Assembly (NCBI GenBank): GCA_944470555.2 | Contig: OX104127.1 | Coordinates: 91,536,708 to 91,600,707, forward strand | DNA from: Heterobilharzia americana | Lineage: Eukaryota; Platyhelminthes; Trematoda; Strigeidida; Schistosomatidae | Direction: 5' to 3' | DNA: 64,000 nt | Part shown: piece after piece, positions 11,500-22,565 of the stretch | Numbering within the stretch: position 1 is the first letter of the stretch | Layout: every line of letters starts with the position of its first letter | Program-made: the position numbers and the translations under genes | Notes under the pieces: model-generated | Seen by the model: only the letters and a program-made list of their open reading frames with translations | The model's database searches: none | What the model was told of the DNA's origin: nothing

Positions 11500-12084
11500 A
11501 GGTTTTGATGAGACTGGAGGACCTTTTGTAAGAATATGGTGCGTCACCGTGTGTTTTGGAGAGGACTTCGTGTAATCCGTTTGAGTGAGCTCGGGAAATT
11601 CTCGCAGAAGGATATCGTACTCGGAAGTGTTGTTTATTGGAGCTACGACTAAGTTTATTGTTTTTGTCTCCGTAGCGATACCGGTGATAGAAAATTCACC
11701 ATTACGGCTGACTAGTCTATGGCGACTAGAGTCGACCAATAGTTCGTAGTGTTGAAGGAAATCCATGCCAATGATAGGCGACGATATGTCAGCTATGACG
11801 AATTCCCACTGGAATGGTGTATGAAAGCCAATGTCTAGGATCAAAATTCTGGTCCCATATGTAGTAATAGCAGATCTATTTGCCGCTTGTAGTACCAAAG
11901 TTGGGTTGGGATGGCGTTTTTCGGAAGGTGTGGGTGGGATCACGCTCACTTCCGCTCCAGTGTCAACCAGAAACTGAGCTCCAGTCTTCCTATCCGTCAC
12001 TCGAAACAAACGACTGTGTTGTTGTACGCCGGCGACAGCAGTCGTCACTGATCGCCGGCCTTTCCGTTTCCCGATGAAAAGGTT
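11500..12084 (-). pseudogene. Gypsy aspartic protease and linker to reverse transcriptase
   Basis: The frame opens at 12084, directly after a TAA, and overlaps gag by about 40 nt in the -1 frame, so it has no start of its own and should be reached by frameshifting. The retropepsin signature FLVDTGAEVSVIP is at about 11950-11970, with the catalytic DTG at 11956-11964. A hydrophobic IIGMDFL block (the ILG-type flap motif) follows near 11760. The protease would cleave the Gag-Pol polyprotein. This part is open up to the break near 11395. Confidence 0.88.
12028..12072 (-). promoter_or_regulatory. Programmed -1 ribosomal frameshift signal at the gag/pol junction
   Basis: In the coding sense the heptamer G GGA AAC (12066-12072) lies exactly in gag phase, fitting X XXY YYZ. 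Six nucleotides downstream comes a perfect 8-bp stem, GCCGGCGA (12052-12059) with TCGCCGGC (12028-12035), around a 16-nt loop that holds a further CAGT/ACTG pairing. The gag stop is at 12045-12047, inside the hairpin, and the protease frame is -1 relative to gag. Slippery site, 6-nt spacer and stable stem make a textbook signal. Function is inferred; no measurement is available. Confidence 0.75.
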
Positions 12085-12860
12085 TTAAAATCGCATGGTA
12101 ACAAACAACGACGTGCTTTACTGCCAAACTTCTTGTGATACCAGCACGTTCTACTTTTAGACGCAATTCTACTCGTGGTCCTATCACGACTACGGGATCT
12201 GCTTCTACAGAACTTCGGTGACCGTCGGTTTAACTGCAAAGCCGTCAGTTGTCCTGTAAGTATGTCTATCTTCCTCTCTAAAGCGGCCACTCGGTCGTTT
12301 TGCGTTGGCTCAGCAATACTTTCAACCGGTTTAGGCATCCTTTCGTACATACGGTCAGCGATGTCAGCCAACCTGTCAATGTCTTTTTTCGCATCTCCGA
12401 CAGCTAATATCTGCTGAATGCATGAAGGAAGTCTCCGCAGCCAGAGCTGGTAGAATAAACGGTTGTCTACTTTCCTATCTTTCAGCAGACTTTGCATATG
12501 TCGCTTAAGTTGTGAAGGTGTTCTGTCACCGAGGCATATGCTACTTAGTAGTTGATCGACAGCCTTCTGGTCAGATAACGAAGTAGCTTTCAGCACCTCC
12601 TGCTTCAAAACATCATAAGGTGTGTCTGGGTGGGGCTTTAGTAGTGTCTCCCTTACTTGTTCAGCCACTTCTTCCGGCAAAACAGAGCTTGTGTATCCGA
12701 ACTTTGTGTTTTGTGAAGTTATATGATTGGCCATGAAGAAATGTTCTAGACGGACAAACCACAATTGCGGGTCATTAAACTTAAAACAAGGCATAGGAAG
12801 ATTAATGGCACCCACGGACCCTAAATTCGAAAAGTCTTGATTATGAGAGTTTAAGGACAT
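12045..12860 (-). CDS. Gypsy Gag (capsid and nucleocapsid)
   Basis: This frame encodes the structural Gag protein that packages the element's RNA. I choose the Met at 12860 (MSLNSHNQDF). The open frame extends upstream to 12929, but those 23 residues are a hydrophobic run typical of leader sequence rather than of Gag. The product is about 271 residues. The N-terminal half has a FNDPQLWFVRLEHFF stretch typical of gypsy capsids, and the C-terminus has a zinc knuckle of the CX2HX9CX3C type (CWYHKKFG through LLPC, 12093-12146). The frame is intact, unlike pol, and the frameshift signal lies at its end. Confidence 0.85.
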   Translation of the reverse strand: MSLNSHNQDFSNLGSVGAINLPMPCFKFNDPQLWFVRLEHFFMANHITSQNTKFGYTSSVLPEEVAEQVRETLLKPHPDTPYDVLKQEVLKATSLSDQKAVDQLLSSICLGDRTPSQLKRHMQSLLKDRKVDNRLFYQLWLRRLPSCIQQILAVGDAKKDIDRLADIADRMYERMPKPVESIAEPTQNDRVAALERKIDILTGQLTALQLNRRSPKFCRSRSRSRDRTTSRIASKSRTCWYHKKFGSKARRCLLPCDFKTFSSGNGKAGDQ

Positions 12861-13030
12861 CAGTACTGGTACAGCAAAAAAAATATTTAAGAACAAGAGC
12901 AGGAAAAATACGATAAACAAGTATGTCAATGCCTACCACAAAGCAGCCAAAGAAATTCTCAGTATATAGGTATATCCGTATTGTATACAGTCATTAATGA
13001 ACGGTTGCAGTATCCAATTGCGAGAGTTTA

Positions 13031-13048
13031 TTCACGTCAGGCTCACCA
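13031..13048 (-). promoter_or_regulatory. Primer-binding site, possibly for tRNA-Trp
   Basis: Three bases inside the 5' LTR the coding strand reads TGGTGAGCCTGACGTGAA. It begins with the TGG that pairs with a tRNA CCA end. From memory of animal tRNA-Trp 3' ends, about 15 of 18 positions would pair, so Trp is the best guess. The site itself is well placed; the tRNA identity is uncertain. Confidence 0.6.
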
Positions 13049-13051
13049 GTT

Positions 13052-13301
13052 TGTCGAGCTCTGAAATCTGACTCCAAATTTTATCTACATGTCCAGATAC
13101 ACTATCGCCTATTTATAATTCCCGACACTGCTGATCCACCTGCGTCAGACAGTGTAAATATCAGGAGTCAACGCGAAGTATATATCAGGATGTTGTATTA
13201 GTCAACGAGCAAGCAAAAAGTCTTTTTCAGTACAACTAAACAAAAACTGTTCAATGAGTTGTTACATATATCAACACAATACACTGAGATAAAATGCTAC
13301 A
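13052..13301 (-). repeat. 5' LTR of the gypsy element
   Basis: This is the 250-bp partner of the repeat at 8246-8495 and lies upstream of gag in coding sense. It should hold the element's promoter and polyadenylation signals. AATAAA-like and TATA-like strings occur, but I cannot assign them. Confidence 0.95.
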
Positions 13302-14540
13302 AACTACCATAAAGATACATGAAATTTGTATTGTAACTTTTTTGTACTTGTAAAACTGATGTGTGTCTGCATAATCTGGGACAAGTATTATTATTGTTAC
13401 TAGTATAATTATCATTAACTACCGGAGCAAAACGTGCGGTGTCCTTAATTGAGAACGACAAAGACAAGTAGGGGCCATAGCCGGAAATTTTTCAAAGATA
13501 TGTGCCTAGGAACCTCCATGGAATACAAACTCAGGAGCAGAAGCATTTACATTCACAACCAAGAACTGTAGTCATCGATCACGGTGACACTTTTAGAACA
13601 GCTCTAACTTTGAATATAAGAGGATCAATAGGATTCCTTGGACCTGGAACTTTTATGTCTAGGTAATCGTTAACTTTTTTTGAACTGTACCTCAGTCAGT
13701 GCGTTTTCTCACATGGCTGAAAGGATGTTACAGTCAAAATCTTCCTCAGGGCCGACCCTGAGGTATGTTCACCTATTCACAATCAGGTAATTTCAACTTT
13801 TGCTATGATTTCGCATGCTCATCAAAGTTTCTCACTGTCAAAGAAGGTTGAGTTAAGTTTCTGGATGAGAAGAAGTCTGAGAATGTTATTCTCACAGACT
13901 GATAAAGTACTCTTCAAGGTACTCCACTCCAGGTGGTCCATGAAACTGGAAAGTCTCGGTGCTACGCGTAAGCATCGCTTTTTTCTTTATTGATTGAAGA
14001 CACGTAGTAAGGGTCAGTTCCCAAACCTCTTCGCATAAGTGTATACAGAGTGAAGTGCCACAAGCACTGTCCTGGTTACTCTGCTACTTCCTCCTTACGC
14101 CAATAGGTCGCAGAGTATCACGAAATCTCCCGTTATGCTGTACGGTACTGATGTCGCAATTTGCCGAAAATTAAAGAAAGACGACTAAGTACACACACAC
14201 ATCAGGCAGATACAAACAGTATGTTAACTTGGCTTGAGAATTGTCTGATGTCCGTTAACACAGCTGAGATTGTAAGCACGTTCACTAGGCGAGCAGACGG
14301 CATCTTTTGCGATGATGGCAAGAATCTCGAGGCCATCTGAGACAACAGTCACCCGGGAAATCACAACCTGCAGTTTTGTGAGAGAATCCAATACCTTGTT
14401 CATGGCTCAGCAGTAAACAATACCCATTGGTGCCTCATATATTTCAGATGTTCTGCAACCTGCTTAGGACTGAAATGCAAAGTGAAGTTAGTATCCAAAC
14501 GAAAATGTTTCCAGAGTGAAGTAGTTTGAACAAAAAAAGT
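13302..14540. other. No recognisable gene
   Basis: Only short chance frames are present between the gypsy element and the exon-like segments that follow. No repeat family was recognised. Confidence 0.45.
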
Positions 14541-14544
14541 GTAT

Positions 14545-14790
14545 TTAAAAACTTAAATGTTGTTTCGTTATGATTTTTGCCCTCAGTTCTGATAATTGTG
14601 GGATACTGTATGCTGTTCTAATTTGAGCTGGGCCCTGCACATCAGCAGAACTTGTCTCCATTCTCACTTCTTGGCATATTTGTTGGTAAACATCGCTCGT
14701 AGTCTTCTCACAAAGATGTTTCATAATTCTCAAACACAAGGCGTCTTACGATCTCAGATATCAGAGACGTATGCGGTTTATTATACGAAA
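14545..14790 (-). pseudogene. Unrecognised decayed coding segment
   Basis: The minus-strand frame 14545-14739 is protein-like, with stretches such as TTSDVYQQICQEVRMETSS and QIRTAYSIPQLSELRAKII. Just upstream another frame gives IVRRLVFENYETSL, which would join it only through a frameshift near 14710. It may be a downstream exon of the decayed gene at 15311-22839. No family was recognised. Confidence 0.25.
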
Positions 14791-15310
14791 AATCATGTAT
14801 ATCCAAACACTCTTACGGTCTATACAAGACCGTGGAGACAACATCAAGGTACACTAGTGGTAACTTGATCACACCAACCAATTTAGTGACTGGATGCAGC
14901 AGAGGGTAATGTAGTTTAAATCCTTCAATTCATGAAACCCTCAATCTCGTGTCTTGCAACTAGCTTTCAAATTAAAAACTTAAATTGGTATTTTCTTTCA
15001 AAAAAGCAACATAAACCGTGCCTTATAACTGATGGTCTTCTCTCCTCAGTCGCCAGGGAAATTATTCTCAAACATTCAGGAAAGCTATGGAAGAGTAGCA
15101 ACACAGAACAGAACTCCCACATGAATCCCTACTAAATATCAGACGTGAGATACATCTTGACCAGTTGAAACACAAACTTTTGACAGGCTATCAATCTTAA
15201 GGTTTACTTTGATTCATCTTCTAGGTACGCAGAAATTGCTTTTCACACACTACCCTAAGACACTCTTCAACCTGACTCTTTAAAATGGGGTTCTTTCTGT
15301 TCAACCGAAG

Positions 15311-15547
15311 TCATTTCAAGTATTTCACTTCGTTTTCATTGAATATCTCTTGGCAACCGACAGTGAATTCTAGGTTGGCCATGGCTACCACTTTGGCCAC
15401 ATAGCCGGTAAGGAGTAGTGTGGCCTGTTTGTACCGAAGTTTGATAAGGATATCACCTATTTTAAAAACCGGACTTTTAGCTGGGCGACTTTGCTCAGTC
15501 AAATCTTTGACAAGCGACTGGACAGTGATGTGCTGTTGCTTAAGCAC
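15311..15547 (-). CDS. Last exon-like segment of an unrecognised gene
   Basis: The segment begins after a TTTCAG acceptor and encodes 78 residues up to a TGA at 15311. The composition is clearly protein-like, with SPVFKIGDILIKLRYKQ, LLLTGYVAKVVAMANLEF and ending NENEVKYLK. It is in phase with the upstream segment across a 69-nt intron (15548-15616, GTATGA...TTTCAG), and small introns are common in schistosome genes. I do not recognise a domain. Because the upstream segment is broken, the whole may be a pseudogene. Confidence 0.45.
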   Translation of the reverse strand: MLKQQHITVQSLVKDLTEQSRPAKSPVFKIGDILIKLRYKQATLLLTGYVAKVVAMANLEFTVGCQEIFNENEVKYLK

Positions 15548-15616
15548 CTGAAAGCAGTACGACTCATTGAAAAATCTCGTGCTTCTTTCTAAAAAATTTT
15601 AATAAAATTGTCATAC

Positions 15617-16200
15617 CTGGCCCTCTACAACAAGTTTTGCATCTACGATGCTTGTGAACTCACTAACAAGATTATCATTTTGAGGAAGTTGCCCAGTAGT
15701 ATGCGTAAATTCGACCTTCAGCAAATAAGTGTTGTTTACTGTTGTGATATAGGAAGGTTTCAGAACCTTGCTGCACGGTGAAAAGTAAAGGAGTTAACTC
15801 TTCTGACAGCATTTCCAGTCTCTTATCTGTTTTCAGATTTGAATTTTAACTGTGACCTATAATGGGGTTCTGCAACTTTGGACATAAACTCCGCTGCTAT
15901 TCTGTTTCTGTTAACAGGGCTTAGGGTGATACATGTCTTGCAAGGTTTCAATTAGTGGCATATGAATAATGCATACCGCGTCATCAACAACAACTTCGTG
16001 GTCATCATCAAATTGGGTTTTGAGAATTCTCCGGTAATTTTCTAAACTCCTATTGATCCCTTGGAATCCCATCAAACTTGGTAGGTTTCCCTGGATGTTT
16101 TCATTAAGACCTCTAGAAAGACTTGTTGATTATCTGCATTCTGTTTGTCTAAATTTTGTCAACGGCGAAGGATAGTGATCTCCCAACGAACTATCAGGGA
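15617..16200 (-). pseudogene. Broken exon-like region of an unrecognised gene
   Basis: After a TCCTGCAG acceptor the frame reads protein-like sequence, meets one TGA at 16159-16161, and goes on through NADNQQVFLEVLMKTSRE. Protein-like sequence then continues in other frames: LMGFQGINRSLENYRRI with VVVDDAVCIIHMPLIETL, then RIAAEFMSKVAEPHYRSQ, then MLSEELTPLLFTVQQG, then NNTYLLKVEFTHTTGQ up to a GTATGA donor at 15616. The changes could be decay or unrecognised tiny introns. The many shifts make decay more likely. No family was recognised. Confidence 0.4.
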
Positions 16201-16417
16201 CTGCAGGATGGGAAATCCTTAAGTAGGACGAGTCTGATTATATGCTCAGAGACTCTTTGTCTGAAGCTGATGCCGAATTTGAAAGTGGCATTCAAACCAG
16301 TAGAAGAGATATTACGCAGCTCCATTCATTAGGCAAGAACTGTTTTTGGGGCGATCAAGTACATCGGCTAGAGATAAGTACATGTCTAATCAAATCCTTG
16401 TTTGGTACTTACAATAC

Positions 16418-16458
16418 CTGTACAGTCTTGGGTAAATCAATTTCAAATATCACCGGTT
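16418..16458 (-). CDS. Short exon-like segment (41 nt)
   Basis: The segment is bounded by a TTTGCAG acceptor and a CAG/GTATTG donor. It encodes PVIFEIDLPKTVQ after two leading bases. Those two bases (AA) complete a codon begun by the single G that ends the segment at 22566-22839, giving Glu, so the two could be joined across a 6.1-kb intron. Its own 3' end is in phase 0, as required by the segment starting at 16200. Confidence 0.35.
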
Positions 16459-17024
16459 CTGCAAAGTGATACCCGGATTGAGGTTTGCTAAAGTAATATT
16501 TTTATCGGCATTAAACAGTATATAATAAAGGTGTTTTCATTCATGAACGTGTAAATAATCAGCTGTGCTGAGATATTGTCAGTTATGACCAGTCAGACAA
16601 GAGCTCAATTCTCTAGGGTTGTCATGGTCAGCATGTCAAAATTGTAATGACAGAGAATATTTATATCACGCTTGGTTGATATTGGTAATGTGTTCACGTC
16701 CTCACCCACATTAGCACCTTTCAGTAGTTAAGCATCACGATATGTTATTTCTTTTGTCTATGCATGTGGAAAACTGTAGGCAATGTTTATGAATTTCAAT
16801 CTTGTATGGAATCGTGATGTGGATCAATTTGATTTCACTCTTCACTTTTCTATTGTATTAATTACTCCCCCCCCCAGCCCTTAAAAATTTGTCCAGCCTG
16901 TTCACTACTTTAGTGTTTGGCTATTTTGAGTTGGTGCCATGTTTTTTGTAAGTTATTTCTTCTCGCATTAAGTCTGTTGTCCCATTATTATCAGTGTAAA
17001 ACTTGGGCACTGTGGTAGAATCGT

Positions 17025-17105
17025 ATTCCATATTAGATTTTTCAGTTTGCTTTATAACCATGTCATGGTGTGTTATAAATCAAATTGACAAATCTAATAT
17101 GGAAT
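17025..17105. repeat. Long hairpin (inverted repeat)
   Basis: The arms begin with a perfect 16-bp pair, ATTCCATATTAGATTT (17025-17040) with its complement at 17090-17105. Pairing continues inward with a few mismatches to about 35 bp around a loop of about 10 nt. A similar ATTCCA(C/T)ATTAGA string occurs near 49710, at the outer edge of a PLE, so it may derive from a PLE end. Confidence 0.7.
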
Positions 17106-17109
17106 TAGG

Positions 17110-19140
17110 CTCGCAGTTCTTCTGATCCGTTTCGTTCTCACTAGAATATGACTTGTTTATACCTTGTCTGGCGGTCGAATTAAAATTTCTCAGTCTTATT
17201 TTAGACATTTTAGCAGCTTTTTGTCCTTGAATTCTCAGTTGTGTCTTGCCAGTTGGCGTATAATCAGTGGACTTATCGTTTCACAATCGAAATTTATAGT
17301 TTTGCTATTCATGTCGCCTAGACTGTGCTTGCTTTACGAAATTTTATTTACTTGAAAAACAATTTGCAGTGATTTCAAATAAAGTGAGTTCATGAAAGAA
17401 GAAAATAACAGGTGACTGGCATTTTAAAATGTCATGATTACAAATAGTAAAGATGGACATCCTGAAGCTCAGGTGGAAGTGAAAACAACTTAATCCTGAA
17501 TTATAACACTAAACATGTGCTGTTGTACGAGAAAATCTTTTTGACAACCATATTTAGATGAACGCACACAAACTACAGTGCAATAAAATCAGAGGTCGGA
17601 GAAGAAACATTTATTTGAAAGCATCTAACTCAATGGCTTATCGGAGAATTTCATCGACAGATGTTCTTCCGAATGAATACATCAAAATGTGCTATGAAAA
17701 TAAACAGAAAAGCCTTCATACTGCACATCAAAAATATCTCGAAAATAGAAGTTAGATTACTACCTCCGCTTGAAAATGCAGTATCATACAAGCAAACGAA
17801 ATCTCAGTGACATATCCTACTCAAACCGTAAGACTACGACAATAAGGAAGAAATTACTAGTTTGGTGTACAAAGTCAGGTGAAAATGTTGTGGACGCCAC
17901 TGCGTGAAACAGGCATGTTAACTCAAATTACAACACCCACATTAACACAAGCTACCTGTCACACATCATGGTGATGAGTCTTTTGTGTCAGACATAAGTT
18001 GTACCTAATAAATTCACTTGCATGAAAAAGTGAATGAACCTCATGAAAGCTAGTCGTCAAATTGTAACCATACTCACTTTTGTTAACTGAAGTGATATAC
18101 AACTGTTCTACAGGCACTTATTAGTTGTCTTCAGATAAATACTTCATCAGTTAGTATAGAAACCATTATGACATGTCTCTACTGACAAAAACATTTTTGA
18201 TAGCAAATAACAGTGGCAAATTAACTGGCTGAAAGACTTAAACACTTGAAAAACTTTGATTCATGTATTCATTTTCTAGATGATATTGTTATTTACACAT
18301 TCTGACAGATGGTTTGAAGGTTACTTATAGGATTTCAGTACTATCTTTTTTAAACAGTGTGATAAGGAGATGAAGATTATCAGAAACATGCGATGTATTT
18401 GTGTCATTCATTTCGAGCAATCCGACGTGATTAAAGAAGGATGTTTGTAACCTGAATATATTAAACTGTTAGAGGTAAGTTATCTCTTAAGCCACTTGGT
18501 CACATATCCAACTATTCATAAATGTATGTCACAATCTCTCCTTCTTATGCATATGTTTGCATACACATATGTAAATTGATTGATGCAATGAAATGTGATG
18601 CAATTGTGCATATATTGTTTAGGTTTGTGTTGAAGCATGGGTTGTATCTTTTCCATTAAGATGACCTTAGTATCGTAATATGTTTTGCAAGCAACTTATC
18701 TAATCTTTTTCTCCAAAATAAGACTTTTTGATTTACTCCAACTTGAAAATGTGACACAAATATTTCTCTTAAGGACTAAATACTAATTAACATGTCTCAA
18801 TGTTGTACCTATTTTACACCTGCTGATACATTTTAATGGATATCCACTTCTAATCAATGTGTCCAACATCAGTTTAGCCTTCATTTATTTTATATAATCA
18901 ACGGAAATAGGATCCATCCTACTAAATAAGCATATAATTAAATCCATACTTGTATTGTTCTGGACAGTTAATATGGAAACTAAGTTACTGCTTTGTTTAA
19001 GCTATCTCTACTTTCGCTTCCGTCTATTTTTGACCACAGACCATACAATCAGGTCGAGAAAAGACTATCCCCATATGCTATATTGTAAGGATTATGACTG
19101 AATTGCACTAGTTTTTTGTATTACTTCTTCTTTTGGTTAA
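17110..19140. other. No recognisable gene
   Basis: The region is AT-rich with short frames. A 65-codon plus-strand frame at 17558-17755 is Lys/Arg-rich and unrecognised. No repeat family was identified. Confidence 0.4.
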
Positions 19141-19149
19141 GATAAGTAG

Positions 19150-19855
19150 TTAAAATTTATTATTATTATTATTTTTCCCTTGGGTTCCTAGTGCGACATA
19201 GGTCTTCAGTAGCACGCCTCCATTGCACTCTGTCCTCTGAAGTCTTATGAACCTGACTCCACCACTGCCCAAAAGCTTTCATTTCTCCCTCACATGATCT
19301 CCTCCATGTCATCCTTGGACACCTAACTCGTCGTTACCCATTCATGTTCCACTCGACGGCCTGACCTGGCGCGTGATATCCCCAGACGGTCTTCTCAGTG
19401 TGTGCTCAGTCCATCTCCACTTTCTTCTGCATATTTGTTGGGTAATAGGTTCTTGGTTGGTTCGTTGCCAGTCAGAGTGAGTTCCTTGTTGCTTATTCTT
19501 ATTATTCTGGCCATCTGATTTTCAGTGTCAGTATAGAGCATAGGCAGCTGTTGAGGAATGTCTGTAGTTTGTTGGAAATGCTTTTCGTGACACGCCAAGT
19601 TTCTGAACCATATAGCAGCACTGACTTGACACTGGTGTTGAAAATCCGGATCTTGTTCTTTGTGCTGAATGCACTAGATCACCACACTGATTTCAGATTA
19701 ATGAAGGCCTATCTTGCTTTTTCGGTCCTGGTTTTGATGTCCTCATCTATCCCACCCCTTGTAGTTGAAACGATGCTGCCTAGGTAGGTGAAACAGGCTA
19801 CTTCCTTTAAGATTCTCCCGTTAATGGTGATTGGAGCTTGTTGTTGGTGTTAAAA
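19150..19855 (-). mobile_element. RTE-like retrotransposon, 3' fragment
   Basis: This is a 5'-truncated copy of the RTE-like family seen most fully at 42295-45653. The 3' end is the (TAA)n-type tail next to the conserved GGAACCCAAGGGA block (here at 19160-19190 on the complement). The rest matches the C-terminal coding part and the segment coding the TYLGS-like region. About 700 nt remain, with frames broken. Confidence 0.75.
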
Positions 19856-21019
19856 AGGTAACTCTAATTATGTAAGAATACAAAATAATGGACAATGGTT
19901 ACATTCATGTAATACTCGAAAATGTTAGGATAAAAACGCTTTTTCACACTACTTCTCAACTTGCAAAGATTTAACCTGTTTGTGTGAATTGATCCTTACA
20001 ATGCATTCATGAGTAAACTCCGGTACTTTATTGACAGTTATTTCTAGTTAGATATTTATTAGTTATGTAGTTATGATACTTCCTATCATTCTAGTTTATT
20101 CTTCGTTTAGATCCAAAGAATGAAGATCATTTCAATGAAAATGTACTTGTGTAACCATCTTCATGGGAAAAGATAAAAAATACAAATAAAAGAGGAGAAG
20201 TTATTCAACTCATATTCATTTTCAGAACTGAACATTCGTCGACAAAATTATTATGAACAAAATTATTCAACGTTAAATATATCCTGTCAATAGTCTTCTC
20301 AGACTTTGTGTAGTAAACCTCCATGAGAATTTCATAATTAAAGACTAACCTAGGGAAATGTTATGTCTTAGAAACTATCGTCTTTCTGGTCTAATTTTAT
20401 TTTATTTTTTACCTAATTTACTTTTTTAGAAAATCCCCTGAATATTCATTCGAAACATATATATCACTGATATTAATATGGTCAAAGAGAAATATTTTTT
20501 GGATATTTTAGTGAGTAACTGGTCGAATCAGTTTTTATTCATAGTACTCAAAGATAAAGCTGTTACTGAATATGTTTCATCAATACTGGAAGTGACTTTA
20601 TTCACTTATTTTTAGATTACCATATATCACGAGTCAAGTTATTTTTGAGTTAAATACGATTAAGTCATCCTTTTGTAAGTAAATTTATAATATGAAGAAA
20701 AATTATCAAGATTTATAGAGTTCATAAATTCACTATAATAACGATAGAATTTCTTAAAAAAATGCTTAATTTAAGAACGTGAATAATTATTGACTTAACA
20801 AGAAATAAGAAGAGTATGTGATGATAGTATATATTGTAACCTGTTCACAAACAGTGCAGTATCACCTGTACAATATACGTACCCACACAGATCGATATCT
20901 GAAACACAACTTATATATTATAATGTCATTAATAACACTAGGTAAGGGTTTATGTTCTTCATTATTATCTTTCATTCTTATTTTTGATAAAAGGTATGAA
21001 CAAAAATAAAAGTATCTTG

Positions 21020-21195
21020 GTTGAACATGCACCTGCCCAACCCAGTGGCTGGTCATGGAACCTGAAGGCCGCGGGTTCGATCCCTAGCGGGTAGGCTAAT
21101 GGATGCGTACTGCTGAGAATCCCCACACTAGGACGAAACAACTGTCCAGTGCTCCCAGGTTTCCAATATTCATCCAACTGATGTCAGTCCATGAT
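21020..21195 (+). repeat. tRNA-headed SINE of the hammerhead (alpha) type
   Basis: The head has an A-box-like CAGTGGCTGG and a clear B box, GGGTTCGATCCC, of a polymerase III promoter. Downstream is a degenerate hammerhead core with TCCCCACACTAGGACGAAAC, which lacks one base of the CTGANGA box. The tail with CCAACTGATGTCAGTCCATGA recurs in other copies in the window. Confidence 0.65.
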
Positions 21196-22384
21196 GGATT
21201 CCAACCTAAAACCAATTAATAAATCTTCAGAAACCTCCAGAAAGAATATCCAAAAAGTGCCAAATACATACTAGAAACTAGTCATAGGGTAGAAATGAAA
21301 ACAACTTTTAAATTATGACATATATATTCTAGCTCTGGTCAGGCCTTAATGTATACAAAGCAATTTGTACTCACATTGAACCTACTGTGGGAGTATTGTT
21401 TGTAACATTCATATCAAGAGTGATATCATTTACATTTTGGTTTGTTCTGCTATTTCTATTCTAATGTTTCTCACTGAATTAAATATGAGTATTTCAAAAA
21501 AATCCATATATGATAAGATTATTCGAAATGGATAGTGCTTATACATCCCACATTTCAGATCATCTTCTCATTACATTGTCGAATAGTATATCAGTTAAGT
21601 CAGGATATTTCGAATAAAATCTTTAGCGCACTGGTTATTTGTAACTGTTTTTTCAGTTCAGCACATTCATATAAGAAATCATAGACTTTACACCCTTTGT
21701 TTGACAGACTACTCTTCTGTTAAATAAAAAGTTTACATTGGTTTTTTTTTAAAAACACCATACTTCTGTGGAACCTGGTTGTTGAAAGTAATACTCTTTT
21801 ATTTATATTCTTCTACTTTAGTAATTCCAGTTAACCTTGGTAACTATCAGTCATCACTTGGATATTTTTTGGTAGTCATCTCTCAGCAAATGGACAAACA
21901 GATACGAATCAAATAAGGCGTATGTATGTAAACCAACAACAGACAAATGAATGTAAAGCTAACAGATATAACTACAGAGTAATACGCCAAGATAATCCTC
22001 TAAAAGTATACCTTTATTAAATACGAATTACCGCACTGGAATGAAATTTTTCATTTTTCACATTTTCTTATTCTTCAAATCTCATCTCAATATCTCAACG
22101 ACCTTATTATTTTACCCGTCTTCATCTTTAAAGGTGTGAAACTGCTTCAACAATATCCATCCTCTTGTATTGCTTTAATAATCAACTTTGTAATTGCTTA
22201 AAAGTGTCCTCAGACCAAATGACTGACCGTTTAAAACATATTACCGATACTTGAATGATAACTCCAGGTGGAATAAAAAAACTACGTCGCAGTAAATTTT
22301 CATTATACCCTCGATCAACATCCAGTATCAACAGTGGAAGTCTGCAGGACCACGGCTATCTCAGATAGTCATTCTGATAAAAAA

Positions 22385-22465
22385 TGTTCTAATTCACTTG
22401 GTAGTGGAATCCAGCACGGGTGTTTTGCCCTATTTTGGACTCATCAGCTAGATGTGCATGCCATC
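22385..22465 (-). repeat. Hammerhead SINE fragment
   Basis: On the minus strand an intact CTGATGA box (22441-22447) is followed by a stem II remnant and by CAAAAC where the core needs GAAAC. The flanking stem I strands CATCTAG and CTGGATTCC still pair. Two core changes (GAAA and the GTC cleavage triplet now GTG) should abolish cleavage. Confidence 0.6.
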
Positions 22466-22565
22466 CAGTGAGTGACACTGTCCACACAGATTCAAACTTC
22501 ACATCCATAACTTGAAATGCTAAAGTGTTTTCTACTAGACTAAAAATAATAGTAATAACTGATAC

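Larger units (their letters stand above)
8246..13301 (-). mobile_element. Ty3/gypsy LTR retrotransposon, near complete but inactive
   Basis: The element is 5056 bp and reads on the minus strand. Both LTRs are 250 bp, begin with TG and end with CA, and differ at 8 positions by my count (about 3%). The order in coding sense is 5' LTR (13052-13301), primer-binding site, gag, protease, reverse transcriptase, RNase H, integrase, polypurine tract and 3' LTR (8246-8495), which is the Ty3/gypsy order. There is no envelope frame. Gag is open, but pol is broken near 11395, 11155 and 9890. The flanking tetranucleotides AAAT and AACT could be a decayed target-site duplication. Integrase homology links it to the fragment at 1-660. 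Schistosome elements of this class include Boudicca-like and Saci-like families; I cannot say which this is. Confidence 0.93.

Noticed and set aside
18362..18474. Possible zinc-binding THAP-like exon (RCICVIHFEQSDVI) before a GTAAGT donor on the plus strand
   Set aside because: Only a C-x2-H-F-like pattern supports it, it contains an in-frame TAA, and no other THAP motif is nearby.
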